Part shown: piece by piece, positions 22,492 to 30,986 of the stretch
Layout: every line of letters starts with the position of its first letter
How positions within the stretch are numbered: position 1 is the first letter of the stretch
Virus record (IMG/VR): IMGVR_UViG_3300027754_002641
Location: 1-58,683 of that record
DNA from: a virus
Reading direction: 5' to 3' (one strand)
Length of the DNA: 58,683 nucleotides
Position numbers and translations under genes: made by a program
Notes under the pieces: model-generated
Databases searched by the model: none
Seen by the model: the letters and a program-made list of their open reading frames with translations, nothing else
What the model was told of the DNA's origin: nothing

Positions 22492-23397
22492 ATGACCATT
22501 AATACCAGTCAAATCCAGCAGCTTCTCCGCCCCGGCTTGGCAGAAGTGTTCGGTGATTATCCGATGTACCCGGCTGAATATACCGAAATCTTCAGCACCC
22601 ATACTTCGGACAAAGCAGTCGAAATCGAAGTCGAAATGAAGCTGCTCGGGCTTGCGGCCACTAAGGCCGAAGGCGCTCCGACGCAGTTCCAAGACATGGG
22701 ACAGCGCGTAATCAGCACCTACTACCATCGCTACACCAGCGTTGGCTTTATGATTACTCGCCAGGCGATGAAGGATAACCTTTACGAGTCGCAGTTCCCG
22801 CAGCAGGCGCAGTCTCTCCGTAACTCGATGCTGCAAAGCAAAGAAGTTAACGGCGCGTCTGTTATCAACAACGGCTACTCGGCATCGTTCCCCGGCGGCG
22901 ATGGTGTGGCGCTCTTCTCGACCGCTCACCCGATCGACACCGGCACGTTCGCGAATACGCCGTCCGTTCAGGTGGACCTGAATGAATCGTCTCTGCAAGA
23001 TGCGATCGTAACCATCTCGCAGTTCCGCGATCAGGCTGGCCTCATCACGATGACCAAGCCGACCAAGTTGATCGTTCCGCCGCAGCTTCAGTTCACGGCG
23101 GATCGTATCCTGCACTCGCAGTTCCGCACTGGTACTGCGAACAACGACATTAACGCCGTGTACAATATCGGCGCTGTGCCGCAGGGCTATCGGGTCAATC
23201 ACTTCCTGACCGATACCAACGCCTGGACCTTGATGACCGACGCCCCGAATGGTCTGAAGCACTATGTCCGTGAAGCTCTCGAAACGGATGTTTTCACTGA
23301 CTTCACCAGCGATAACCTGCTCGCGAAGGCCATCGAACGGTACTCGTTCGGCTGGTCTAACTCGCGTGGCGCTTATGGTAGCTCTGGCGCTACCTAA
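22492..23397 (+). CDS. Major capsid protein
   Basis: A 301-residue protein with features of Mu gpT/HK97-type capsid proteins: an N-terminal MTINTSQIQQLLRPGLAEVF helix, then YPMYPAEYTEIF, a GALLFSTAHP-like segment (GVALFSTAHPIDTGTFAN) typical of the family, and a C-terminal ..AIERYSFGWSN strand. AGGAG precedes the ATG. A strong terminator follows only about 30 bases after the stop, as expected for the most highly expressed gene. Confidence 0.85.
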   Translation: MTINTSQIQQLLRPGLAEVFGDYPMYPAEYTEIFSTHTSDKAVEIEVEMKLLGLAATKAEGAPTQFQDMGQRVISTYYHRYTSVGFMITRQAMKDNLYESQFPQQAQSLRNSMLQSKEVNGASVINNGYSASFPGGDGVALFSTAHPIDTGTFANTPSVQVDLNESSLQDAIVTISQFRDQAGLITMTKPTKLIVPPQLQFTADRILHSQFRTGTANNDINAVYNIGAVPQGYRVNHFLTDTNAWTLMTDAPNGLKHYVREALETDVFTDFTSDNLLAKAIERYSFGWSNSRGAYGSSGAT

Positions 23398-23425
23398 TAA
23401 GGTGCTAGAGGGCTGAATAGAAAAT

Positions 23426-23461
23426 TGGCCATCGTGCCGCAAAGGGTGCGGTGGCCTTTTT
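23426..23461 (+). terminator. Strong rho-independent terminator after the major capsid gene
   Basis: GGCCA ... CCGCA, loop, TGCGG ... TGGCC followed by TTTTT. Two stacked stems make a long hairpin. As no clear promoter follows, read-through probably supplies downstream genes at a lower level. Confidence 0.85.
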
Positions 23462-23484
23462 CACAACGAAAGTGAGGCATCCTC

Positions 23485-24240
23485 ATGACTTCTTTTTTCG
23501 ATAACGTTAAGATTGGTCGGGCGGCTTATAACCGCAATCTTACGCCTCCGACAGGCTATGCCGAGGACGAGATTTACGGCATCCCGCTGACGCAGACTTA
23601 CGTTTACCAAGCTGGCACGGCATCCACCTCCCTGGCGAGCGGCGTGTTTTATGCGTCTTCCGCTGTGGCGGGAACGCTGACCGGCACGGGCGTGTTGGTA
23701 AGTGGTGGCGTTGCCACCTTTGACGTTCCCCGTAGCGTGCAGATCACGGCTTCCAGCAACATGGCAACGGTCACGTTTACCATCCGTGGTACGGATGCGT
23801 ATGGTGCGCCGCTTACGTGGGCTGGTGTCGGCCCGACCGGCAATACCCTTGGCGCTGCCGGTTCTTATGTCGTCAGCCTCTCCGCGTTCAAAACCATGAC
23901 TACGGCGTCATGCGATGGCGCGGCGACCGGGGCGCTGACCATTGGTACTTCGGATACTTTCGGAATGCCGTTCCGTATTCCCAATGTCGGTTATGGCATG
24001 GGGGTTCACATCAACGGCGAGAGTGCTACCGTCCCGGCTACGTGGACGGCTGGCTTGGCTGCCACGGGCGTTGCGACGGCCACCACAGCCGATGTCAGGG
24101 GCACTGTGGCCCTGGCTACAACTGTTCTAAGCAACGGCTCTCGTTATTTTAGCTTTGAGTTCATTACTCCAAATACCGGCATTGCGGCTGGCGCTGATAC
24201 GAAGGAAAATAGCTACGGCGTTACGCCGTTTACGTCGTAA
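23485..24240 (+). CDS. Structural protein, beta-rich
   Basis: A 251-residue protein, Thr/Ala/Gly-rich after an N-terminal MTSFFDNVKIGRAAYNRNL segment. Its composition resembles capsid spike or minor structural proteins. It lies between two terminators, so it is probably expressed as its own step. I do not recognise a family. Confidence 0.6.
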   Translation: MTSFFDNVKIGRAAYNRNLTPPTGYAEDEIYGIPLTQTYVYQAGTASTSLASGVFYASSAVAGTLTGTGVLVSGGVATFDVPRSVQITASSNMATVTFTIRGTDAYGAPLTWAGVGPTGNTLGAAGSYVVSLSAFKTMTTASCDGAATGALTIGTSDTFGMPFRIPNVGYGMGVHINGESATVPATWTAGLAATGVATATTADVRGTVALATTVLSNGSRYFSFEFITPNTGIAAGADTKENSYGVTPFTS

Positions 24241-24246
24241 TATAAA

Positions 24247-24283
24247 GCCAGGGCACACACCGCCGTGCCCTGGCCTTTCCTTT
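24247..24283 (+). terminator. Strong hairpin terminator
   Basis: A perfect 10-bp stem, GCCAGGGCAC (24247-24256) with GTGCCCTGGC (24265-24274), followed by CTTTCCTTT. It separates the capsid-proximal genes from the Maf-like gene. Confidence 0.8.
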
Positions 24284-24311
24284 CTGGCGGCTACTAGGCA
24301 AGGATATAATT

Positions 24312-25202
24312 ATGGAACAATCCGCTCAGTCGATGCCCACGCCTATTTCGCTCATGCCTAATCGTAAGGCCGTGAACATTATCGCTATGGGTTCGAGCCG
24401 AAATGACTTCTTCCAGGCGCAGCTTATGGAAAGCCGCCCCGATATTCTTCAGAACGCCGAGATTTGGTGCATCAACTACATGGGCGGGCAGATTCGCTGC
24501 GACCGCATTATTCACGTTGATCCCGTCCACGCGTTTCTTGGGCACCCGATTGTGCGCGATATGTGTGAATACGCGTTGAAGGACAACATCCCGTTCTACA
24601 CCTCGCACCCGCACCCGAAGTACAATAACCATGTGGTGTATCCGTTCGCCCGTGTTTCGGCTGCTTTCGGCGGCATCACATATTTCAACACCAGTGTGTC
24701 GTATGCGATCGCGCTGGCGCTGGCTGACGGTTTCACAGAAATCGGCCTGTTTGGCTGCGACTTCTCGTACCCAGATGTCCATATGGCTGAATCTGGCCGC
24801 GCTTGTTGCGAGTTTTATATCGGCATCGGCACTCAGCGCGGCGTTCGGTTTGCCGTCGCTCAAGGCTCGACGCTGATGGATATGTACAACGGCCAACAGC
24901 CCTACGGCTGGTTCTCCAACCCGAATCTGCCGCCCGCCAATGGCGGTAAGCTGATGAACGCCCGTGAAATCTTGGCGCATGAAGAACGTGTGAAAAATCC
25001 GCCGAAGTTTTCTGACCTCATCCAAACCGTTAAAATGTCCACGCCTATTCAGCAGGTCAGTCCGATTGCGGTCGGCTCTGGCGGCGAAAACGCTATTTAC
25101 ACGAATTTGCTGGGCGGGCCGCTCCCACTGAAAAATGGCCAAGACTCTTTAGGAGTACAATATGCGCCCCACGGTAATCTCGTTCCCGGCCCCATCAGTT
25201 AA
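24312..25202 (+). CDS. Maf/DUF115-like Rossmann-fold protein (possible nonulosonate transferase)
   Basis: A 296-residue protein. A nucleotide-binding-like N-terminus VNIIAMGSSRNDFF (21-34), then EIWCINYMG and IIHVDPVHAF (67-75). A second block, YFNTSVSYAIALALADGFTE followed by IGLFGCDFSY (124-153), resembles the MptE/DUF115 (MAF) domain, where a Gly-rich helix precedes G.D..Y. Maf proteins transfer legionaminic or pseudaminic acid to flagellin. Homologues in other phages are annotated only as morphogenetic. Its place among structural genes, in a genome with a CMP-nonulosonate pathway, makes a sugar transferase role attractive but unproven. It overlaps the next gene by 41 bases. Confidence 0.5.
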   Translation: MEQSAQSMPTPISLMPNRKAVNIIAMGSSRNDFFQAQLMESRPDILQNAEIWCINYMGGQIRCDRIIHVDPVHAFLGHPIVRDMCEYALKDNIPFYTSHPHPKYNNHVVYPFARVSAAFGGITYFNTSVSYAIALALADGFTEIGLFGCDFSYPDVHMAESGRACCEFYIGIGTQRGVRFAVAQGSTLMDMYNGQQPYGWFSNPNLPPANGGKLMNAREILAHEERVKNPPKFSDLIQTVKMSTPIQQVSPIAVGSGGENAIYTNLLGGPLPLKNGQDSLGVQYAPHGNLVPGPIS

Positions 25203-25818
25203 CGCGGTCTGCGCGACACAGACCACGACTGCTGCGAACCAGGCGCTTACGCTCAACGGGAGCCTGTCTAATATTGCACTGAGTAACGGCCAGGGGTATT
25301 CGCCCCTGGTTGTTTTCCCAGGCATCCAACGTGCGATCAGTGTAACGAGCACTGGCAATATCAGTACGTCTACTATTTCGATTACTGGGTATGACACCAG
25401 AAGCGTGCTCTTCACGACCACGCTTACTGGTCCCAACAACACGACCGTCAACACCACGACAGAGTTTAACAAGATCACAGCGGTCAGCGTTGGCACGCTT
25501 GCCAGCAGCACGTTTACTGTTGGTACGAGCGCCACCGGGTCTAGCACATGGGTTCAGGGTGATTCGTTTATCAGCCCGTTTGCTGTGACTGTTACGGTAG
25601 AAACCGTGACTTCTGCCCCGATCACAATTCAAGATACGCCGAATGATGTTCAGGCTGCTGCTCCGTCGATTATCTTTAATCACTCGACCTTGGCAACGGT
25701 GACTGTTTCGGCTGAGTCCAACTACGCCTTCCCGGCGCGTTTCATGCGGTTTATCTGCACCGCTAGTGCGACTGCTACGGGGAACTCGCAAGTGACCTTT
25801 ATCCAGGCTGGGTGGTAG
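25162..25818 (+). CDS. Beta-rich structural protein
   Basis: A 218-residue, Thr/Ser/Val-rich protein (MRPTVISFPAPSVNAVCATQ...) with many short beta repeats and no catalytic motif. The start at 25162 has AGGAG 6 bases upstream and lies inside the end of the previous gene in another frame. Probably a minor capsid or appendage component. Confidence 0.6.
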   Translation: MRPTVISFPAPSVNAVCATQTTTAANQALTLNGSLSNIALSNGQGYSPLVVFPGIQRAISVTSTGNISTSTISITGYDTRSVLFTTTLTGPNNTTVNTTTEFNKITAVSVGTLASSTFTVGTSATGSSTWVQGDSFISPFAVTVTVETVTSAPITIQDTPNDVQAAAPSIIFNHSTLATVTVSAESNYAFPARFMRFICTASATATGNSQVTFIQAGW

Positions 25819-25820
25819 TC

Positions 25821-25982
25821 ATGGGCATTAGCGGCCTTTCAATGACGGGTACGTCCTCGATCGACGCAGAGGCCGTTCTTAAACTTCTTTCTAATCCAGA
25901 ATCTTTGAAGGCCAATATCGAAGCGTACAACGTCGCTAAGAAGGCGGCTGAAGACGCTGTGGCCGTGGCAGGCAATCTTTGA
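25821..25982 (+). CDS. 53-residue helical protein
   Basis: The frame MGISGLSMTGTSSIDAEAVL leads into a predicted helical C-terminus (SLKANIEAYNVAKKAAEDAVA). It sits between two structural genes with 2 bases to the preceding stop. Unknown function. Confidence 0.5.
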   Translation: MGISGLSMTGTSSIDAEAVLKLLSNPESLKANIEAYNVAKKAAEDAVAVAGNL

Positions 25983-26003
25983 AGGCATGGGACGAATCAC
26001 GTA

Positions 26004-26258
26004 ATGGCGCGCGCCAAAACTGACCAGATGCGCGGAATGACGGTCTCAGGCGGCTACAAGCTGCCTGCGTCGAAGGGCGCTGGCCTGACGGCAAAGGGCC
26101 GCGCGTCCATCAATCGGCGCACCGGCAGCAATCTTAAGCCGCCTGCGCCGCACCCCAAGACTGAGGCGGACGCTGGCCGCAAGAAAAGCTTCTGCGCTAG
26201 GTCGCAGGGGTGGACTGGTGAGCGCGGCAAGGCTGCTCGCAAGCGGTGGGAATGTTAA
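26004..26258 (+). CDS. DUF6321-like basic protein
   Basis: An 84-residue basic protein ending in GRKKSFCARSQGWTGERGKA, then ARKRWEC, matching the conserved core of a small phage family (DUF6321 as I recall). It is Arg/Lys-rich, so nucleic acid binding is possible. The start at 26004 follows a short gap. It is adjacent to the head-tail adaptor gene. Confidence 0.6.
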   Translation: MARAKTDQMRGMTVSGGYKLPASKGAGLTAKGRASINRRTGSNLKPPAPHPKTEADAGRKKSFCARSQGWTGERGKAARKRWEC

Positions 26259-26942
26259 ATGACCCTCACCGGAACGTATGATTTCGGCGTTAATACCGAA
26301 CTCGACAGCGTAATTGTCGAGGCATACGAGCGTTTGGGCCGTGAGGCTTCTGAACTGTCGGCCAATGACGTTCAGAGCGCCATCCGTAGCCTTAACTACG
26401 TCTTCGCGGACTGGGCCAACAGGGGCATTAACCTTTGGGAAGTGACTCTCAATAACACCGCCCTAACTCAGGGCCAGCAGAGTTTTGTGCTAAACTCTAA
26501 GAACGTCGATGTATTTCAGGTTTACCGGCGTACCACTAGCGGCGGTATTAATACGGATGTCGTTCTGTCCTCGATTAGCCGCGCAGATTATTCGTCCATC
26601 CCGAATAAGCAGCAGCAGGCTCCGCCGACCCAGTATTACTTTGAGCGCACAATTACCCCGACTTTGTACCTTTGGCCAACGCCTGACAGCGCGGCATATA
26701 CGCTGTACTATTACAGCATGAACTTCACTCAAGACCCTGGAAATCCTACCAATACGCTGGATGTACCGCAGCGTTGGTTTGATGCAATGGCTTCTGCAAT
26801 GGCGGTCAGACTGGCCGTGAAGTGGGCACCTGATAGGGTGCAGATGTTGCAGCCGCTGGCTGATATTGCGTATCAGGTAGCCTCGGCGGAAGACACTGAG
26901 AATGTCGTTACCGTTATCAAACCCAACCTGTTTTTTGGCTAA
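26259..26942 (+). CDS. Head-tail adaptor (tail tubular A / gp4-like)
   Basis: A 227-residue protein with an N-terminal helical bundle (LDSVIVEAYERLGREASELS, then AIRSLNYVFADWANRGINLW) and a beta-rich centre (TPTLYLWPTPDSAAYTLYYY), followed by a helical C-terminus (ASAMAVRLAVKWAPDRV). This pattern matches podovirus head-to-tail adaptor proteins that bind under the portal. Confidence 0.75.
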   Translation: MTLTGTYDFGVNTELDSVIVEAYERLGREASELSANDVQSAIRSLNYVFADWANRGINLWEVTLNNTALTQGQQSFVLNSKNVDVFQVYRRTTSGGINTDVVLSSISRADYSSIPNKQQQAPPTQYYFERTITPTLYLWPTPDSAAYTLYYYSMNFTQDPGNPTNTLDVPQRWFDAMASAMAVRLAVKWAPDRVQMLQPLADIAYQVASAEDTENVVTVIKPNLFFG

Positions 26943-26948
26943 ATAGAA

Positions 26949-27362
26949 ATGAGCCGTCTAAGCCCACTTCGCCTTAAATCCCGAGCGCCGATTACGATCG
27001 ACGTGAAGAATCCACGCTCGGTCGGCGTTTGCGATGGCTGTGGATTTTGGACGATGCACCCCAGCTTGGTGGAAAAGAAGGAGTTCCGTGGTGGCGCGGC
27101 TCCCGTTGGTACGGGTTTTTACGTATGTGGGGTTTGCGACGATGTTCCCAATCCGTACTACTCCAAAATGGTTCTCCCGCCGGACCCGGTGCCGATCAAG
27201 AACGCGCGTCCTGAGAACTACTCCCTTGATCCAGAGCCTATGCTTTTTATTATTGCAGACTACAATATCCCTATCATAACTGGCGTTAACCCGCAGGATG
27301 CGACCAATGGTGGCTTTAACTTTCTAAGCGCCAATAACCCGTCCCTGATCCCGGTGCCCTGA
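26949..27362 (+). CDS. Small structural protein with a Cys4 zinc site
   Basis: A 137-residue protein. CDGCGFW (C28, C31) and YVCGVCDD (about C60, C63) form two CxxC knuckles, then NPYYSKMVLPPDPVPIKNAR, a strongly conserved-looking tail of a phage family known next to the adaptor gene. Probably a head-tail joining or cementing component. The ATG overlaps the next gene only at the stop. Confidence 0.6.
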   Translation: MSRLSPLRLKSRAPITIDVKNPRSVGVCDGCGFWTMHPSLVEKKEFRGGAAPVGTGFYVCGVCDDVPNPYYSKMVLPPDPVPIKNARPENYSLDPEPMLFIIADYNIPIITGVNPQDATNGGFNFLSANNPSLIPVP

Positions 27363-27943
27363 TGCCTAGCGTCCTTATCAGCGAACTAGACACATCTCCG
27401 GCGCTTGTCGGCACTGACATGCTGATGGTGCAGCATTCGGCTGGGCCTCCGGCTGAAGTCTGCACGGTGTCCCAAGTGGCGACTTATATGACGTTGGCTC
27501 ATGTTTTCGCTTATATTTCTGCCCCGGCTGCGACCACGGTTACAAGTCAAAATACCTTTTATAAGGTGGCCGGGACGACGACGCTCGGCAACGCCACACT
27601 GTTTACGATGCCAGCCAACAACCGCGTCCTTTATTCGGGAACGGCGGCGCGGGATGTGTTCCTTAACTGCTCGATCACTTTTAATTGTAGCGCAAATGCT
27701 CAAACTATTGGTTTTCAGGTCTGGAAGTTTACAGCCGCTACCAATAGCGGCGCGTACTTGACCAGCAGTTTTATGGCCAGAACGATCACGGTCGGGGCAA
27801 ATTCCGTATTCATTAGCTTGTGCGTTTCTGACACCGCGAGCACTGGCGATTATTTTGAAATCCACACCAACAACGCGACATCTGGCGGGGCTACGGTAAC
27901 TGCTCAGTATATGTCTCTAATGGTACAGGCAACATTGCAATGA
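27362..27943 (+). CDS. Tail-appendage-like protein
   Basis: A 193-residue protein. The first 40 residues (VLISELDTSPALVGTDMLMV) resemble the N-terminal motif found in phage fibre-type proteins (I..L...  .L.GTD.L...). The rest is Thr/Ala/Asn-rich and beta-rich with alternating small residues. Probably a fibre or appendage subunit; it overlaps the gene before by one base and the one after by 4. Confidence 0.55.
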   Translation: MPSVLISELDTSPALVGTDMLMVQHSAGPPAEVCTVSQVATYMTLAHVFAYISAPAATTVTSQNTFYKVAGTTTLGNATLFTMPANNRVLYSGTAARDVFLNCSITFNCSANAQTIGFQVWKFTAATNSGAYLTSSFMARTITVGANSVFISLCVSDTASTGDYFEIHTNNATSGGATVTAQYMSLMVQATLQ

Positions 27944-28284
27944 GTTTCACAGCAACACAGTACCTATTTAAGGCGCAATCCCTGACGGCCACGACCACGG
28001 CCACTGTCGGCGGATATACGGTTCCTGCCGCAACGCGGTTCTCCATCGTCGCGATGACTGTGGCGAATAGCTCGACCACGAACATCACCAATTACGTTGA
28101 TGTCTCGGCCTATGACGGCTCGGTGGCGTATCCGATCGTTGTGAAGATGCCGGTGTATCCAGGCGGCGCTGAAATCATCGAGGGTATTCAGAAGCACATT
28201 CTCCCGACCGGCGGCGGGATGTACGTTACGGCGTATGCCACGGCTGGCGTTTCAGTCGTGATGAGCGGAATAGAGGTGACATAA
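27940..28284 (+). CDS. Small beta-rich structural protein
   Basis: A 114-residue, Thr/Val-rich protein (FKAQSLTATTTATVGGYTVP...) without cysteine or membrane span. Its start overlaps the preceding gene (ATGA) and its stop (TAATG) touches the next. Likely part of the same appendage. Confidence 0.55.
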   Translation: MSFTATQYLFKAQSLTATTTATVGGYTVPAATRFSIVAMTVANSSTTNITNYVDVSAYDGSVAYPIVVKMPVYPGGAEIIEGIQKHILPTGGGMYVTAYATAGVSVVMSGIEVT

Positions 28285-28673
28285 TGGCAATCGGTAGAGG
28301 TAATAACGCGGGACCGGCGTCTGACCTGTTCCCGTTGTCTGGAGCCACAGCCTCCTCGCCAGGAATCTTGATTACGGCTACCACGGCGACTGGTGGTGGC
28401 ACTGTCGCGCACACGGCGGACGCCAACGCAACTGATGTGCCGTATATGATTATTAGCAATGTCAGCGCGGCGTCAGTGACGGTCTACGGCAACCTCGGTT
28501 CTCTCGCGACGACCGGGCAGCGATCTTGGTCTATCGCAGCCGGAGCGTTTACACCGGCCTACAGCTACGACGTTGGCATGTCTAAAAGCGGAACGTTCAG
28601 CTTTTGGTCATCGGCCACGGCTGGGGTTTACGTCACGGGTATTACCTCCCGAATTTACACGGCGACATCATAA
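28284..28673 (+). CDS. Small beta-rich structural protein
   Basis: A 129-residue protein with Gly/Ala/Thr-rich beta structure (ATASSPGILITATTATGGGT..., VTVYGNLGSLATTGQRSW). It starts at the TAATG overlap of the previous stop and ends in the same way before the glycine-rich protein. Role inferred from location only. Confidence 0.55.
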   Translation: MAIGRGNNAGPASDLFPLSGATASSPGILITATTATGGGTVAHTADANATDVPYMIISNVSAASVTVYGNLGSLATTGQRSWSIAAGAFTPAYSYDVGMSKSGTFSFWSSATAGVYVTGITSRIYTATS

Positions 28674-29875
28674 TGACCTTCCCTCCGCAGCCAAACTTCC
28701 CGACCCCAGCGGGCCAGCCGAATGGCCCATTGTGTTTAGTTCAGTGGTACGGAACCGGCTGTCCGCCATCGACCTTGACGGTCCCGCTGTGGGCTACCCG
28801 TGCATGGATAGGTGTGATGAGCGCCGGTGGCGGCGGCGGTGGGTCCAATACTGCAACTGACAGATGCTCCGGCGGCGGCGGCGGCGCATACGCGGAGGCT
28901 GTAAAAACAGTTTCGCCCGGCGGCACGTTGACCATCACCGTTGGCGCGGGCGGAGCGGGTGGCGCTAACGCCGCTGGGTCACAGGGCGGGACAAGCTCTG
29001 TGGCAAGCTCGTCTTTTACTACCATTAGCTGCACTGGCGGCGGTGGCGGCAATAAATCGGCTGGCACAGCCGCAGCAGCGGCGGGTGGCGCTGCGACGGG
29101 TGGCGACCTTAACTCTACCGGCGGCGCGTCTGGCGCTGTTTCCGCCAATAGTGGTGCTTCCGGCGGCGGTGCGCCCGGCCATCCAAAGGGGACCGGGGGC
29201 GCGTCTGGATTAATCAGCGCGGCTGGCCCCGCCGCCACTGGTGGTGCCGGATTGCAAGGCACATCTGGCGCTATTACGGCGGTGACAACCGCTGCTGCGA
29301 CAGGTGGCGGCGGCGTTAATTTTGGTTCCGGCTTGGTTTCTAGCGGTGCAAACACGAAGACTGCCGGTGGTGGCGCGTTCGGCGCGAGCGCGGCCAACAG
29401 TACATCCGGTGGGCTTGGATCAGTTTTAGGTGGCGCGTCTGCAAGTGGTGACAACAACACTGGCTCGGCCAACGTATCACCCACCAACAGCAACAGCGGC
29501 AGCGTCCCGCTGATCTATTTTGCGCTGACGCAGACTGGTTTTGGCAGCAATACCAACACCGTCATCACTTACGCACCGGGCGGTGGTGGTGGTAACGGGC
29601 AGACCAATTCAGCGCAAATAAGCGGGACAAACGGTATCGGCGGAGGCGGCGGCGGATCAGCCAGCAGCACAACAAATGCCAACGCGCAGACGAACACAAA
29701 TGCCACTGTGGGGCCATCGCCATTCGGCGGAGGCGGCGGTGCGTGTTCAACTTCTGGCGGCAATGGTGTCGGCGGATTTGGTGGCCTTGGCGGCGGCGGC
29801 GGCGCAGGTGTTGGGGCCGTGGGCACTGGCGGCACTGGCGGCGATGGTTACATTTTTATTCTGTTCATGGTGTAA
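28673..29875 (+). CDS. Glycine-rich appendage protein (candidate receptor-binding protein)
   Basis: A 400-residue protein with an N-terminal domain of about 60 residues (MTFPPQPNFPTPAGQPNGPL ...) and a long Gly/Ala/Ser-rich region. Clusters of 4-6 glycines recur (SAGGGGGGSN, SGGGGGAY, CTGGGGGN, GPSPFGGGGGAC), spaced by 15-60 residues. Such glycine motifs build polyglycine-II sandwiches in tail-tip adhesins, a known solution for host recognition (T-even gp38 type). Its place between fibre-like genes supports this. The start at 28673 overlaps the previous stop (TAATG). Confidence 0.6.
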   Translation: MTFPPQPNFPTPAGQPNGPLCLVQWYGTGCPPSTLTVPLWATRAWIGVMSAGGGGGGSNTATDRCSGGGGGAYAEAVKTVSPGGTLTITVGAGGAGGANAAGSQGGTSSVASSSFTTISCTGGGGGNKSAGTAAAAAGGAATGGDLNSTGGASGAVSANSGASGGGAPGHPKGTGGASGLISAAGPAATGGAGLQGTSGAITAVTTAAATGGGGVNFGSGLVSSGANTKTAGGGAFGASAANSTSGGLGSVLGGASASGDNNTGSANVSPTNSNSGSVPLIYFALTQTGFGSNTNTVITYAPGGGGGNGQTNSAQISGTNGIGGGGGGSASSTTNANAQTNTNATVGPSPFGGGGGACSTSGGNGVGGFGGLGGGGGAGVGAVGTGGTGGDGYIFILFMV

Positions 29876-29876
29876 C

Positions 29877-30323
29877 ATGCCGAGATACGCACACATTGAA
29901 AACAAATACGTCATTGATCCATATGACGCGCCGACTATCGAAGATTACAAATACCGCTTCGGAGATTTGGCTAATAGCTGGAACATCATTATTGTCCCAG
30001 AAGGGACAGAGCCGTCTGCTATTGATAACGGCGACGGTACATACACCAACCCGCCGTCTCCTCAAGCTCATGACCCTGTATACAAGGCCACCACTGAAAT
30101 CGAGTTTATCATTCTGTGCCAAGACGCTGGCGGGATGACAGACAATATGCTGGTCGCCTGCCAGGATGATCCGCGATGCAAAGCGATGTGGATTAAATTT
30201 AAGGCGTCAACGACGTTGAGCAAAGACAACGCGCTTGTTCAGTCTGGCCTGACTTCAATCGCGCAATACGGCTATCTCCCTAATGGTGTCGCGGCGGTTA
30301 ATGCTGCGTGGCCGGTGGTATAA
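29877..30323 (+). CDS. Structural protein of unknown role
   Basis: A 148-residue protein: MPRYAHIENKYVIDPYDAPT, a beta-rich middle with NGDGTYTNPPSPQAHDP, and a helical C-terminus including ILCQDAGGMTDNM and ACQDDPRCKAMW. It lies one base after the previous stop and directly before the adaptor gene at 30324. Probably a tail chaperone or assembly component of the glycine-rich protein. Confidence 0.5.
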   Translation: MPRYAHIENKYVIDPYDAPTIEDYKYRFGDLANSWNIIIVPEGTEPSAIDNGDGTYTNPPSPQAHDPVYKATTEIEFIILCQDAGGMTDNMLVACQDDPRCKAMWIKFKASTTLSKDNALVQSGLTSIAQYGYLPNGVAAVNAAWPVV

Positions 30324-30986
30324 ATGCCTACTGCGATGACCTTTGCCAGTTTGCAAGACGACGTTCGCTCTTATTGTGAACGCGGCGGGTCATCTGTAGA
30401 CGCGCAGTTTAACGTCCAGCTTCCTGGATTTATCAATCTCAGGGAGCGCCAGATTGCTCGCGAGCTAAAAATCCAGGGGTTCATTAATAACGCAAACTCG
30501 GCGTTCACGACATCGCTGGGCGTTTACCCCAAGCCGACCGGATGGCGCGAGACAATCAGTATCAACGTCGGGACAAATATCGGCACGGCGACGACGTTTA
30601 ATACCCGCGTTTCTGTTTTGCCGCGTTCGTATGAATACGCCCGCACGTACTGGCCGGATGACGCCCAGACGGGAACGCCGAAATACTACGCGGACTATGA
30701 TTACGACCATCTTATTTTTGTGCCGACTCCATCGACCACGTTTCCGTATGAAATCAATTACTGGCAACTCCCGCCGTTGCTCGATGATACAACGCAGACG
30801 AATTGGCTGACCGAGTACGCACCCAACGCCCTACTCCACGGCACGTTGGTTGAGGCGTTCACATACCTAAAGAATCCAGAACAAGCCGCCGCTTGGTCAC
30901 AGGCTTACGACCGCGATTTGTCTGGATTGAATAACGAAGATTTGCAGAAAATTCTCGACCGTGCTCAGAAAAGGAATACGGCGTGA
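30324..30986 (+). CDS. Second head-tail adaptor (SU10-adaptor-like)
   Basis: A 220-residue protein: FASLQDDVRSYCERGGS (about 7-23), then PGFINLRERQIARELKIQG, a beta-rich middle, and DYDHLIFVPTPSTTFPYEIN and YAPNALLHGTLVEAFTYLKN. This order is that of the SU10-type phage adaptor family (a second ring below the portal adaptor). Together with the protein at 26259 it supports a short-tailed particle. It overlaps the next gene by 4 bases. Confidence 0.7.
   Translation: MPTAMTFASLQDDVRSYCERGGSSVDAQFNVQLPGFINLRERQIARELKIQGFINNANSAFTTSLGVYPKPTGWRETISINVGTNIGTATTFNTRVSVLPRSYEYARTYWPDDAQTGTPKYYADYDYDHLIFVPTPSTTFPYEINYWQLPPLLDDTTQTNWLTEYAPNALLHGTLVEAFTYLKNPEQAAAWSQAYDRDLSGLNNEDLQKILDRAQKRNTA

Noticed and set aside
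28741-29493. Long minus-strand Pro/Ala-rich frame opposite the glycine-rich gene
   Set aside because: It is the mirror of GGC/GGT repeats in the real gene; composition is an artefact.
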